Below are positions 7,794-15,117 of a stretch of 16,049 nt of DNA, one piece after another (the stretch's first letter is position 1; each line of letters starts with the position of its first letter). Position numbers and translations under genes: made by a program. Source of the DNA: Actinomycetota bacterium (GTDB lineage Bacteria; Actinomycetota; Actinomycetes; S36-B12); assembly GCA_947472655.1 (NCBI GenBank), contig CANJCG010000028.1, positions 1-16,049 of the forward strand, in the 5' to 3' direction. The notes below the pieces were generated by a model. That model was not told the DNA's origin. It searched no databases and saw only the letters and a list, made by a program, of their open reading frames with translations.

Positions 7794-7919
7794 GTGAAGA
7801 AACTATTTGTGCTCGCCTTGCTCGCTGGTGTGGGGTACTACGCCTATAAGCAATATGCGGCAAATCAAGACGATTCCGACCTCTGGTCGGAGCCGACTCA
7901 AGCACCTGATCTACGATAG
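7794..7919 (+). CDS. DLW-39 family small protein
   Basis: This 41-residue protein, GTG to TAG, begins MKKLFVLALLAGVGYYAYKQY and continues into an acidic segment with NQDDSDLWSEPTQAPDLR. The DSDLW motif is the signature that names the actinobacterial DLW-39 family, typically found at this position between tRNA-Ile and tRNA-Ala. Residues 3-19 are hydrophobic and probably form a membrane anchor, leaving the acidic tail as a small domain. Its molecular function is unknown. There is no Shine-Dalgarno: the start codon is 2 nt from the tRNA-Ile 3' end, so tRNA 3' maturation would leave a nearly leaderless mRNA with one base before GTG. The 16-nt gap to tRNA-Ala makes it part of the tRNA transcript. 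Confidence 0.9.
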   Translation: MKKLFVLALLAGVGYYAYKQYAANQDDSDLWSEPTQAPDLR

Positions 7920-7935
7920 GTTCTCGTAGTCACCA

Positions 7936-8008
7936 GGGGGTTTAGCTCAGTTGGTAGAGCGCTGCCTTTGCAAGGCAGAAGTCAGGAGTTCGAGTCTCCT
8001 AACCTCCA
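7936..8008 (+). tRNA. alaT: tRNA-Ala(TGC)
   Basis: The cloverleaf is complete. The acceptor stem is GGGGGTT 7936-7942 with AACCTCC 8001-8007, one G-U pair. The D arm is GCTC/GAGC. The anticodon stem CTGCC/GGCAG encloses TTTGCAA with anticodon TGC at 7969-7971. The T arm is AGGAG-TTCGAGT-CTCCT. The discriminator is A at 8008. No CCA is encoded. It is the last gene of the tRNA-Ile/DLW-39/tRNA-Ala unit and is followed 8 nt later by an intrinsic terminator. The Ile/Ala pair resembles the pair often found in rRNA spacers, but no rRNA is present here. Confidence 0.98.
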
Positions 8009-8016
8009 CAAGTTGG

Positions 8017-8040
8017 CCTCGGCGTGAGCCGGGGTCTTTT
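8017..8040 (+). terminator. Intrinsic terminator of the tRNA unit
   Basis: The stem CCTCGGC (8017-8023) and GCCGGGG (8028-8034) makes seven pairs with one G-U, closed by a GTGA tetraloop. It is directly followed by TCTTTT (8035-8040). It is well placed to end transcription after tRNA-Ala. A second, smaller hairpin, GTGGG-CTGA-CCCAC at 8045-8058, follows at once and may assist or belong to the leader of the next gene. Confidence 0.8.
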
Positions 8041-8097
8041 GTGTGTGGGCTGACCCACGGTAGTAAGGGCACAGCAACCTCATGAAAGGATGCGGCT

Positions 8098-8616
8098 ATG
8101 ACTATGACTGCCACATTGCACACCTCTAAGGGTGACATCAAGATCAACCTGTTCCCAGATCATGCTCCAAAGACGGTAGCGAACTTCGCTGGTCTTGCTG
8201 AGGGCACGATTGAATGGACTGACCCCAAGACCCGCGAGAAGTCTTCGAAATCCCTGTATGCGGGCACGGTGTTTCACCGCGTAATTGATGGCTTCATGAT
8301 TCAAGGTGGCGACCCACTTGGCACCGGCACAGGTGGTCCAGGCTTCAAGTTTGCCGACGAGTTTCATCCAGAACTCAGCTTTGATGGCCCCTACTTGCTC
8401 GCCATGGCAAACTCTGGCCCAGGCACCAACGGTTCACAGTTCTTCATCACCACAGCGGCAACCACCTGGTTGAACTTCAAGCACACCATCTTCGGCGAAG
8501 TTGCTGATCAAGAATCCCGCGATGTAGTTGACGCCATTGGTACCACAAAAGTAGGACCAGGAGATCGTCCAGCAGAACCCATCACGATTAATTCCGTCAC
8601 GATTAATCGCGACTAA
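8098..8616 (+). CDS. ppiA: Peptidyl-prolyl cis-trans isomerase, cyclophilin type
   Basis: This 172-residue cytosolic cyclophilin has no signal peptide or membrane segment and catalyses proline cis-trans isomerisation during protein folding. Active-site elements are present: FHRVIDGFMIQGGD at 59-72, with R61 matching the catalytic arginine of cyclophilin A; GTNGSQFFIT with Q114/F116; and TWLNFKHTIFG, with W124 in the cyclosporin-contact position and H129. The start at 8098 is placed by AAAGGA at 8085-8090, seven bases upstream; a second ATG two codons later (8104) is a less likely alternative. It lies directly after the tRNA-Ala terminator, as ppiA does in Mycobacterium, and the rhomboid gene follows 11 nt downstream. 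The last codons contain an 11-bp direct repeat (8582-8592 and 8597-8607). Confidence 0.96.
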   Translation: MTMTATLHTSKGDIKINLFPDHAPKTVANFAGLAEGTIEWTDPKTREKSSKSLYAGTVFHRVIDGFMIQGGDPLGTGTGGPGFKFADEFHPELSFDGPYLLAMANSGPGTNGSQFFITTAATTWLNFKHTIFGEVADQESRDVVDAIGTTKVGPGDRPAEPITINSVTINRD

Positions 8617-8627
8617 AAACTAAATCG

Positions 8628-9491
8628 ATGACAGAGCACGCAGGTTCACATTCTGAGCCTGTGTGCTCTTCTCATCCAGATCGCATCAGTTATATCCGCT
8701 GTGCGCGATGTAATAACCCGATCTGCACGGAGTGCATGATTTCAGCCTCGGTTGGATTCCAATGCCCCAGTTGTGTTGGTAACGCTAAGGTTTCTGAGGT
8801 CCACACACCCGTAGGCGCACCCGTGATTTCCAAGCCATACGTGACTTTCACCTTGCTCGCGATTAACGTGGCAGTCTTCCTACTTCAACTCAGTGTCGGT
8901 ATCGATGAGTCGGCTTCGCAATGGGGCATGTGGCCTGTTGGTATTGCTGCAAACGGGGATTATTGGACGCTGATGTCCAGTGCGTTCATGCATGGATCTT
9001 TTTTGCACATTGCTTTCAATATGTATGTCTTGTGGATCATGGGCCCAACCCTTGAACGCATCCTTGGGCACTCTCGTTTCGTTGCCTTGTATTTACTAGC
9101 AGCTCTTGGTGGAGCAGTAGCGTCGTATGTGTTCTCGGATTTTCGTTCTGTTTCGGTGGGTGCCAGTGGTGCGATCTTCGGGTTAATGGGCGCCTTCGTG
9201 GTCGCTGGCCGGCGCCTTCGTTATGACATCACCCAGGTCTTGGTGCTGCTTGGCATCAACCTGGTCTTTGGCTTTTTACAGCCGGGAATTGATTGGCGAG
9301 CCCACATTGGTGGATTAGTAGTGGGCGCCCTCGTCGCCGCAATATTTGTCTTTGCGCCACGACGAAACCAGGTGTTGATTCAAATAGTTGGGTGCTCAGC
9401 GGTGTTAGTCGTGCTCATCGTGGCCGCGCTGGTTCGCAGCAGCCAACTACAAGAACTTTTCTCAGGATTCGTACCCGGGATAGCCACCTAA
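8628..9491 (+). CDS. Rhomboid family intramembrane serine protease with N-terminal Cys-rich module
   Basis: The 287-residue integral membrane protein has rhomboid features. FMHGSFLHIAFNM at 120-132 supplies the conserved H122, H127 and N131, GASG at 178-181 holds the nucleophile S180, and AHIGG holds the partner H226; both catalytic residues are intact. About seven hydrophobic segments run from residue 71 to 270. The first ~50 residues are soluble and cysteine-rich: C13, H16, C25, C28, C33, C36, C46 and C49, spaced like a B-box-type zinc-binding finger. Substrates cannot be told from sequence. The ATG at 8628 is chosen because it includes the whole Cys-rich module. No Shine-Dalgarno is visible in the 11-nt gap after the cyclophilin gene, so translation is probably coupled. 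Confidence 0.93.
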   Translation: MTEHAGSHSEPVCSSHPDRISYIRCARCNNPICTECMISASVGFQCPSCVGNAKVSEVHTPVGAPVISKPYVTFTLLAINVAVFLLQLSVGIDESASQWGMWPVGIAANGDYWTLMSSAFMHGSFLHIAFNMYVLWIMGPTLERILGHSRFVALYLLAALGGAVASYVFSDFRSVSVGASGAIFGLMGAFVVAGRRLRYDITQVLVLLGINLVFGFLQPGIDWRAHIGGLVVGALVAAIFVFAPRRNQVLIQIVGCSAVLVVLIVAALVRSSQLQELFSGFVPGIAT

Positions 9492-9506
9492 AGACAGAAA
9501 AGGGAC

Positions 9507-9580
9507 TTATCCACAGACTTACCCACAGGTGTGGATGAATTACAAGCGTGTAAGTCGAGCTACTGCCACTTCGTGGATAA
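9507..9580. promoter_or_regulatory. Cluster of DnaA-box-like 9-mers between rhomboid gene and crgA
   Basis: One perfect DnaA box, TTATCCACA (9507-9515, +), is followed by TTACCCACA (9519-9527, +), TCATCCACA (9530-9538, read on -) and TTATCCACG (9572-9580, read on -), each one mismatch from TTATCCACA. The last lies inside the crgA 3' end. The first three sit within 32 bp and are arranged as facing inverted repeats: ATCCACA 9509-9515 with TGTGGAT 9530-9536. GACTTAC 9516-9522 with GTAAGTC 9550-9556 forms a second perfect 7-bp inverted repeat. The 9-mers are seen in the sequence; DnaA binding is inferred. An alternative is a bidirectional terminator-like structure between the two convergent genes. 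Confidence 0.6.
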
Positions 9581-9826
9581 GAAGAATCCGATGATGATGA
9601 ATCCAAAGCCGATGCCGACATTCACGATGTTGGCTAGGTCTTTCATGATGGGAACCTGCTGCCCAGCAATGTAAAAGACCACGATGTAGAGCAAACCAAT
9701 CAGAAAACAGGCCACCATGACAGGGGCTAGCCAACGGGAGGAGCCGAGCCGAGCAATCTTGTGCTCACCCATCGTTGGGGGTGCCTGATAGCCATCGTCC
9801 TTCTTACGTTTCTTGGACACCGGCAC
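9560..9826 (-). CDS. crgA: Cell division protein CrgA
   Basis: This 88-residue protein (UPF0233/CrgA family) has a basic N-terminus MPVSKKRKKDDG and two membrane segments at about 33-54 and 66-83, ending in STKWQ. CrgA proteins localise to the actinobacterial septum, interacting with FtsZ and penicillin-binding proteins, and modulate septation. I place the start at the GTG at 9826 because AAAGG (read at 9839-9835 on the minus strand) lies eight bases upstream and the protein then begins like other CrgA proteins. A GTG three codons further out (9835) would overlap that ribosome binding site. It is convergent with the rhomboid gene and divergent from trpG, the conserved actinobacterial arrangement. 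A DnaA-box-like sequence falls in its last codons. Confidence 0.92.
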   Translation of the reverse strand: MPVSKKRKKDDGYQAPPTMGEHKIARLGSSRWLAPVMVACFLIGLLYIVVFYIAGQQVPIMKDLANIVNVGIGFGFIIIGFFLSTKWQ

Positions 9827-9893
9827 GGCACACACCTTTCACTCGTCGAGGCGGCATTAGTACTGACGCCTTCCTCCTGAGAAGATACCCCTT
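9827..9893. promoter_or_regulatory. Divergent intergenic region crgA / trpG
   Basis: These 67 bp lie between two divergently read genes and so should hold both promoters. On the minus side GAAAGG just before crgA is its ribosome binding site. On the plus side no clear SD precedes the trpG GTG (AGAAG at 9880-9884 is weak). CTGACG at 9863-9868 with TACCCC 17 nt later is a poor promoter match. Small palindromes CTCGTCGAG (9842-9850) and AGTACT (9859-9864) are present. I cannot define the promoters with confidence. Confidence 0.4.
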
Positions 9894-10514
9894 GTGACGC
9901 GAATCTTAGTTGTGGACAACTACGACTCTTTTGTGTTCAACCTTGTCCAGTACCTGGCTCAGCTCGGCGCGGAGGTCACGGTGAAGCGAAATGACGAGGT
10001 CACACCCGCGCAAGCTTTGGATTTTGATGGAGTGTTGCTGTCGCCCGGACCAGGAACCCCACAAGATGCAGGCGTCTGTATGGACATTGTTCGTGAGTGC
10101 GGCGGCAAAGTGCCGATCTTTGGTGTGTGCCTAGGACACCAGGCGATTGCCGCGGCCTTTGGCGCAACGGTTGATCGCGCTCCAGAACTCGTGCACGGCA
10201 AGGTTTCACTCGTGCATCACCGAGAGGTTGGCGTGATGGCCGGATTACCCGAACCATTCACTGCCACGCGTTATCACTCGCTAGCAGTGGACCCCGCCAC
10301 AATGCCAGATGAACTTTTTGTGACCGGTGAAACCGACAGTGGAGTCATTATGGGTATTCGACACCGAACGATGGCGATCGAAGGCGTGCAATTTCACCCA
10401 GAATCTGTATTGACCCAAGGCGGTCACCAGATGTTGGCCAACTGGCTCACTGAATGTGGCGATAAAGAAGCGCTTGCAAAAAGCGAAGGTTTAGCACCCG
10501 TTGTGCATCACTAA
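9894..10514 (+). CDS. pabA: Anthranilate / aminodeoxychorismate synthase glutamine amidotransferase subunit
   Basis: This 206-residue class I glutamine amidotransferase splits ammonia from glutamine and passes it to a chorismate-using partner, giving anthranilate (tryptophan) or aminodeoxychorismate (folate). The catalytic triad is visible: C79 in FGVCLGHQ, H168 and E170 in QFHPESVLTQGG. The oxyanion segment LLSPGPGTP lies at 48-56 and the N-terminal LVVDNYDSFVFNLVQYL is typical of TrpG/PabA. No partner subunit gene is nearby, so it may serve one or both pathways; in Mycobacterium the gene at this locus is called trpG, elsewhere pabA. The start is GTG at 9894 with only a weak Shine-Dalgarno, so a very short leader is possible. 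It is convergent with pknB, 28 nt apart, with no clear terminator between. Confidence 0.92.
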   Translation: MTRILVVDNYDSFVFNLVQYLAQLGAEVTVKRNDEVTPAQALDFDGVLLSPGPGTPQDAGVCMDIVRECGGKVPIFGVCLGHQAIAAAFGATVDRAPELVHGKVSLVHHREVGVMAGLPEPFTATRYHSLAVDPATMPDELFVTGETDSGVIMGIRHRTMAIEGVQFHPESVLTQGGHQMLANWLTECGDKEALAKSEGLAPVVHH

Positions 10515-10542
10515 ATTCCCAAACAAAGAGTTCAGCACGTAA

Positions 10543-12234
10543 CTATGGAGTCGTCGGTGGTGCTGCTACTCGACCAATGGTGATGGTCACAACAGAGCCA
10601 CGATCTAATTTTGCTCCAGCTTGTGGCGATTGCGCAAGAACGGTACCGGCAATATCTGCGGCAGTGTCTTGGTAAATGATTTGCGGATCAAATCCCGCCT
10701 GCACAATGTCGCTTCGCGCCTGAGCCTCAGAACTACCAATAAGCCGAGGAACTGTGCGTGAACCGGAAGCAACAGTGATAGCAACCGTACTGCCGGCATT
10801 TACTTGTGTGCTGGCTAGTGGTGATTGCGAAAGTACGTAACCTGCTGGTTGCTCTGAATCAGATTCAGTTATCGGACCAATTTGAAGATTGGCATCACTG
10901 AGGGCAGTGCGTGCATCATTAACGGAAGATAAACCAACAAGCAGCGGAACGGTCGACTTTTCTTTACCGCTACTCACCGAAACATTGACGGCTTGACCTT
11001 CTTCAATGGTTTCACCGGTGGCTGGCTGTTGCGCGATGACACGACCTTCAGGACGGTCTGAGACCTCGGCAGTCTGGCCACCCAAGATTAAGTTGTTTGC
11101 TTCCAACAGTTGTTGGGCACTCTCGATGGTTAGTCCCTCGAGGTTTGGCACTGACACTCTGGCACCGGCACCTCCAAGGATGAACTGACCAGCGAGAAGT
11201 ACAGCAGCGATGATGCCGAGCACAAGCGCGATAGCAATAGACCAAAAACCCGCACCGCGTCTGCGCCGCGTTGGCGCAAGGGCCCGGGCATATGCAGCAG
11301 TGCCTGAGGCTTCAACGGGTGACAGCATCTGAGTGTGATCGTTGGCCACTACTACGGGGACTGCGGTGGTCATTGGACCACTTTGAATCATGCGGTCAAC
11401 ATCGGAGCGAAATTCGCTCGCCGTCTGGTAACGCTCGTCAGTGCGCTTTGCCAACGCGGCTAACACGATGAGATCAATTTCAGGGGAGACTCCATCATCT
11501 ATCTGCGATGGTGGTGTTGGCATTTCAGAAACATGTTGATAAGCAACTGATACGGCTGATTCGCCAGTGAATGGTGGTCTACCAGTCAGAAGTTCATACA
11601 ACAACACACCTGCGCTGTAAAGATCGCTGCGTGCATCAACAATTTCGCCGCGTGCTTGCTCGGGTGAAAGGTATTGAGCCGTGCCCATGACAGCTGAGGT
11701 AGCAGTGATCGAAGTATTGAGTTCATTGATCGCTCGCGCGATACCAAAGTCCATGACTTTGACGTCACCTGAGCGTGTCAGCATGACGTTGCCTGGCTTG
11801 ATATCGCGATGCACAATGCCGTGGCGATGCGCGTAGTCCAGACCTGACAGAACTCCAGAAGCAATTTCTAGGGCGCGCTCTGGAAGTAAGCGTCGCCCCG
11901 ATGCTAAGAGTTGGCGCAACGTCATGCCGTCAACAAATTCCATGACGATGTAAGGAACAACTACTTGTGTTCCGCCTTCTTCAACATCTAGGCGATCTTC
12001 GCCCGTGTCGTAGACGGCGACGATGTTTGGATGATTGAGTGCAGCGGCAGATTGAGCCTCACGCCGAAAACGAACCTGAAAATCAGGGTCACGCGCCAAA
12101 TCTGGACGCAAGATTTTTATGGCAACTCTGCGGCCTAGGCGAATGTCCCGTGACTCATGGACCTCGGCCATGCCTCCACGCCCAATGACGTCGCCAATTT
12201 CATAGCGATCACCGAGCATGCGCACGTTGCTCAC
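10543..12234 (-). CDS. pknB: Serine/threonine protein kinase PknB with three PASTA domains
   Basis: The 563-residue transmembrane kinase senses peptidoglycan and phosphorylates division and cell-wall proteins. The Hanks-type domain covers about 11-282: glycine loop IGRGGMAEV at 17-25, K40, helix C E59, HRDIKPGN at 142-149 with D144, and D162FG. The activation segment ELNTSITATSAVMGTAQYLSPE (described in parts: T174, T177 and T179) holds candidate autophosphorylation sites matching T171/T173 of Mycobacterium PknB. A proline-rich linker and RRRR precede one membrane helix at ~330-353. Three extracellular PASTA repeats follow, beginning near VSVPNLEGL (360), STVPLLVGL and RTVPRLIGS; Mycobacterium PknB has four. 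The start is GTG at 12234 with GGAGG close upstream. It is the last gene of the operon, 43 nt after pbpA; no pknA lies between. Confidence 0.97.
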   Translation of the reverse strand: MSNVRMLGDRYEIGDVIGRGGMAEVHESRDIRLGRRVAIKILRPDLARDPDFQVRFRREAQSAAALNHPNIVAVYDTGEDRLDVEEGGTQVVVPYIVMEFVDGMTLRQLLASGRRLLPERALEIASGVLSGLDYAHRHGIVHRDIKPGNVMLTRSGDVKVMDFGIARAINELNTSITATSAVMGTAQYLSPEQARGEIVDARSDLYSAGVLLYELLTGRPPFTGESAVSVAYQHVSEMPTPPSQIDDGVSPEIDLIVLAALAKRTDERYQTASEFRSDVDRMIQSGPMTTAVPVVVANDHTQMLSPVEASGTAAYARALAPTRRRRGAGFWSIAIALVLGIIAAVLLAGQFILGGAGARVSVPNLEGLTIESAQQLLEANNLILGGQTAEVSDRPEGRVIAQQPATGETIEEGQAVNVSVSSGKEKSTVPLLVGLSSVNDARTALSDANLQIGPITESDSEQPAGYVLSQSPLASTQVNAGSTVAITVASGSRTVPRLIGSSEAQARSDIVQAGFDPQIIYQDTAADIAGTVLAQSPQAGAKLDRGSVVTITIGRVAAPPTTP

Positions 12235-12277
12235 TTACCCTCCATCACGTTAAGACTTCTTATTGTCGCAGGTGTGC

Positions 12278-13726
12278 TCACGATAGTTTGAGAACCGCCT
12301 GGATGACCTTCTTTGCGATTGGTGCAGCCAACCCGTTACCGCTGATTTCTGCAGCCCCTGCTTGCTCAATACAGACCGCAACGGCCACCTTTGGATTATT
12401 TGCTGGCGCGAAGGCGACGAACCATGCAACTGAAGGCCGGTCGTTGCCCGTCTGGGCGGTTCCTGTCTTACCGGCTACGTCAATCCCGGAAATTCTGGCG
12501 TTTGACCCGGTTCCATTTTTTACGACATTGACCATCATCTCGGTTTCGATGGCTGCATCTGTGACGGTCATCGCTTGGTTAAAGATTGACGGTTGCGTCG
12601 TGCGCAAAATTGAAAGATCAGGGCCACGAACTTCTTGAACCATAAATGGGTTCATGAGCGCCCCCTTGTTTCCGATAGCTGCCCCAACCATCGCCATTTG
12701 CAGGGCAGTTGCGCGCACCTCAAATTGACCGATGGCGCTCAAGGAGGTTTGCGGTGCGTCGGGATCAGCGGGGAAAGTTGAGCGCGCTGCGCGAAGTGGC
12801 AATTCAAAACGGGTGTCAAAGCCCATGAGCTGTGCTTGCTTGCGCAAAGCGTCGGCTCCTAGTTCGTTGCCGAGCCAAGCGAAGGCGGTGTTACATGACA
12901 TTGCGAGCGCACTGCGCAGGCTGACCATTCCGGTTGGGCTGCAGGCTTTGCGATTCCAGTTATTTAAATAAGTTGTCGTATTGGGCAATCGGTAGGTTTT
13001 TGGTCCGGGGAGTAATGAATCCGGGGTGAACCGGCCCGAGGCCAGCGCCGCTGCGGTGACGACTAATTTAAAAGTCGAGCCAGGAGGATTTAAGCCAACA
13101 ATCGGACGATTCAACAGCGGTTTCTTAGGGTCAGCCGTGAGCTTTTCATAGTAGGTCCGGATGCTTGCTGGATTATGACTAGATAAAAGATTGGGATCAA
13201 ACGACGGCGATTGAACCGATGCAAGTATTTTTCCTGTCGATGGTTCAATAGCCACAACCGAGCCAACTTTTGTACCTAAACCTTGGAACGCGGCAAATTG
13301 CGCATCAGGATTAATCGTTGTGATAACTGAGCCACCTTGCACCTGGCGACCGGCGAAAAGTTGTTTCGTGCGATCCACGAAGAGTAGATCCGAACTGCCG
13401 TTGAGAATTTTGTTTTCCGTACGCTCTAATCCGGTCTTTCCGTACACGAGCGAATCAAACCCCGTAATTGGTGCATAGAGCGGTCCGTTTGAATACACCC
13501 GCTCATAGCGAAGTGAGTCTCCCGTCTCCATGGAACGGGCGACAGCGTCAGTAACTGCGACGATAGGCCCGCGCTCTCGGTCGTATTGCGCGAGTAACTG
13601 ACGTTGGTTACCGGGGCGTTCTCGATAGTCAGCGGCCTTAAATACCTGAACGTAAGTGACATTGGCGATCATGGCCAAGAGGAGAATGGCAAGAACAGCG
13701 CCTATGCGGCGAATTGGTCGGTTCAT
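12278..13726 (-). CDS. pbpA: Class B penicillin-binding protein PbpA (transpeptidase)
   Basis: The 482-residue, single-pass membrane enzyme cross-links peptidoglycan with its SEDS partner RodA. The membrane anchor is at about 9-28, followed by the N-terminal PBP dimerisation domain and then the transpeptidase domain. Its three active-site motifs are complete: SxxK as S217-T-F-K220 in NPPGSTFKLV, SxN as S277-C-N279, and KTG at K420-T-G422 in VAGKTGTAQTG. The length is close to Mycobacterium PbpA (491). The ATG at 13726 overlaps the rodA stop in an ATGA, implying translational coupling. The order pstP-rodA-pbpA-pknB places it under the same kinase/phosphatase control as elsewhere in actinomycetes. 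Confidence 0.97.
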   Translation of the reverse strand: MNRPIRRIGAVLAILLLAMIANVTYVQVFKAADYRERPGNQRQLLAQYDRERGPIVAVTDAVARSMETGDSLRYERVYSNGPLYAPITGFDSLVYGKTGLERTENKILNGSSDLLFVDRTKQLFAGRQVQGGSVITTINPDAQFAAFQGLGTKVGSVVAIEPSTGKILASVQSPSFDPNLLSSHNPASIRTYYEKLTADPKKPLLNRPIVGLNPPGSTFKLVVTAAALASGRFTPDSLLPGPKTYRLPNTTTYLNNWNRKACSPTGMVSLRSALAMSCNTAFAWLGNELGADALRKQAQLMGFDTRFELPLRAARSTFPADPDAPQTSLSAIGQFEVRATALQMAMVGAAIGNKGALMNPFMVQEVRGPDLSILRTTQPSIFNQAMTVTDAAIETEMMVNVVKNGTGSNARISGIDVAGKTGTAQTGNDRPSVAWFVAFAPANNPKVAVAVCIEQAGAAEISGNGLAAPIAKKVIQAVLKLS

Positions 13727-15117
13727 ACGCGTCGAACCACTTGGGTGAAGGCTTCATCCACCGACGGCACAAATACGTCAGGGCGACGGGCACGGTCTGA
13801 AATTCGAATCAACAGCGCAATGATCACCCAGTTGGCCACTAAAGAGGAACCGCCATATGAGAGGAAGGGCGTGGTGAGACCAGTCAGTGGAATCAACCGT
13901 GTGACACCACCAACAATCACAAAGAGCTGAAGTGCCAAAACGATAGATAGGCCAACAGCCAGTAATTGACCGAAGGAATCCCTTACCGCGATTGCAGTGC
14001 GAAGTCCACGTTCAATCAGAATGCCAAAGAACAGCAACAAAGCGCACATGCCGACGAGTCCAAGTTCTTCACCGATGGCGGCAACAATGAAGTCGGTATT
14101 CGCAAAAGGAACAAATTCGGGGAAGCCCTGGCCAAGCCCACTGCCAAACAATCCCCCGCTAGCAAAACCGTAGAGTGATTGAACAAGTTGATAACCAGTG
14201 TTGTTTGCATCGCCCCAGGGGTCCCACCAGATATCTACGCGTAATCGCACATGCCCAAAGGCAAAATAAGCCAGGATCGCGCCAACGGAGAAAAGTGAGG
14301 CGCCAATAATGAGCCAGGAACGACGTTGTGTCGCGATATAGAGCATCACCACAAACAGCCCAAAGAACAACAATGAGGTGCCTAGGTCGCGTTGAAAAAT
14401 CAATACGCCCAAGGAAATGATCCACGCAACAAACAGTGGACCAACATCTTTCGGCCTGGGAAAACCAACACCAAAAACTTTTGTGCGCACTAGGGCTAGC
14501 GAGTCACGCTTCATTACAAGGTAGCCAGCAAAAAAGATCGTAAGAAATATTTTGGATGCTTCAGCTGGCTGAAAGGACAATCCAAAAACTCGAATCCACA
14601 AGGTTGCACCGTTGACGGTGTTGCCGATCACGGGAAGTAAGGGAAGAAGTAAGCCAAGCAAGCCAATGAGGCCGAAGGTGTACGTGAAGCGTTGTAGGCG
14701 TCGATGGTCGCGGACGAGAACCAAAACAGCAATAAATAACACGACGGCAACAGTGAACCAAGTGAGTTGGGCATAGACGTCGGGTGTTGGTACCGGTGCA
14801 CTGTTACGTGCAGCGCGCAAAGCGGAGGCCACATCAATGCGGTAGATCATCACAAGGCCCAAGATTGTGAGCAAGGTGGCTAGGGGTAAAAACAAAGGAT
14901 CCGCGTATTCAGCTGTTAATCGAACAGCCACATGCATGGCACCCGCGAGGATGCCAACAATCACTACGGTGATCCAAAGCCGAGGCGTCATGCCCTCGCC
15001 AGTGGCCCAAGCAATTTGCATCGTGCCAGCGACGCCAAGAATCCAAGCACCAATAACGAGGAGCAATTCCGTGGTGCGGCGGTTGGGTTGGCGAGTAGGG
15101 ACTGAAGTGAAGGCCAT
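13723..15117 (-). CDS. rodA: SEDS peptidoglycan glycosyltransferase RodA/FtsW family
   Basis: This polytopic membrane protein of 464 residues has about 12 hydrophobic segments and polymerises lipid II into glycan strands with PbpA. Family signatures are LSFQPAEASKIF, IFQRDLGTSLL, WWDPWGDANNTGYQLVQS, FANTDFIVAAIGEELGL and LTGLTTPFLSYGGSS. The aspartate in WWDPW (residue 299 from this start) corresponds to the essential SEDS aspartate. I choose the ATG at 15117 because it overlaps the pstP stop as TGATG, with GGGG about 10 nt upstream, and gives the family N-terminus MAFTSVPTRQPNRRTTELL. In-frame ATGs at 15138 and 15162 would extend it by 7 or 15 residues inside pstP. RodA rather than FtsW is inferred from the pairing with pbpA in this conserved operon. 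Confidence 0.95.
   Translation of the reverse strand: MAFTSVPTRQPNRRTTELLLVIGAWILGVAGTMQIAWATGEGMTPRLWITVVIVGILAGAMHVAVRLTAEYADPLFLPLATLLTILGLVMIYRIDVASALRAARNSAPVPTPDVYAQLTWFTVAVVLFIAVLVLVRDHRRLQRFTYTFGLIGLLGLLLPLLPVIGNTVNGATLWIRVFGLSFQPAEASKIFLTIFFAGYLVMKRDSLALVRTKVFGVGFPRPKDVGPLFVAWIISLGVLIFQRDLGTSLLFFGLFVVMLYIATQRRSWLIIGASLFSVGAILAYFAFGHVRLRVDIWWDPWGDANNTGYQLVQSLYGFASGGLFGSGLGQGFPEFVPFANTDFIVAAIGEELGLVGMCALLLFFGILIERGLRTAIAVRDSFGQLLAVGLSIVLALQLFVIVGGVTRLIPLTGLTTPFLSYGGSSLVANWVIIALLIRISDRARRPDVFVPSVDEAFTQVVRRV

Noticed and set aside
7947..8147. 66-codon minus-strand frame ending VRRLELLTSALQRQRSTN
   Set aside because: It is the antisense of tRNA-Ala and the terminator, another classic tRNA-complement artefact.
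9833..9835. GTG at 9835 as the crgA start
   Set aside because: It abuts or overlaps the only ribosome binding site; the GTG at 9826 has proper spacing and gives the family-like N-terminus.
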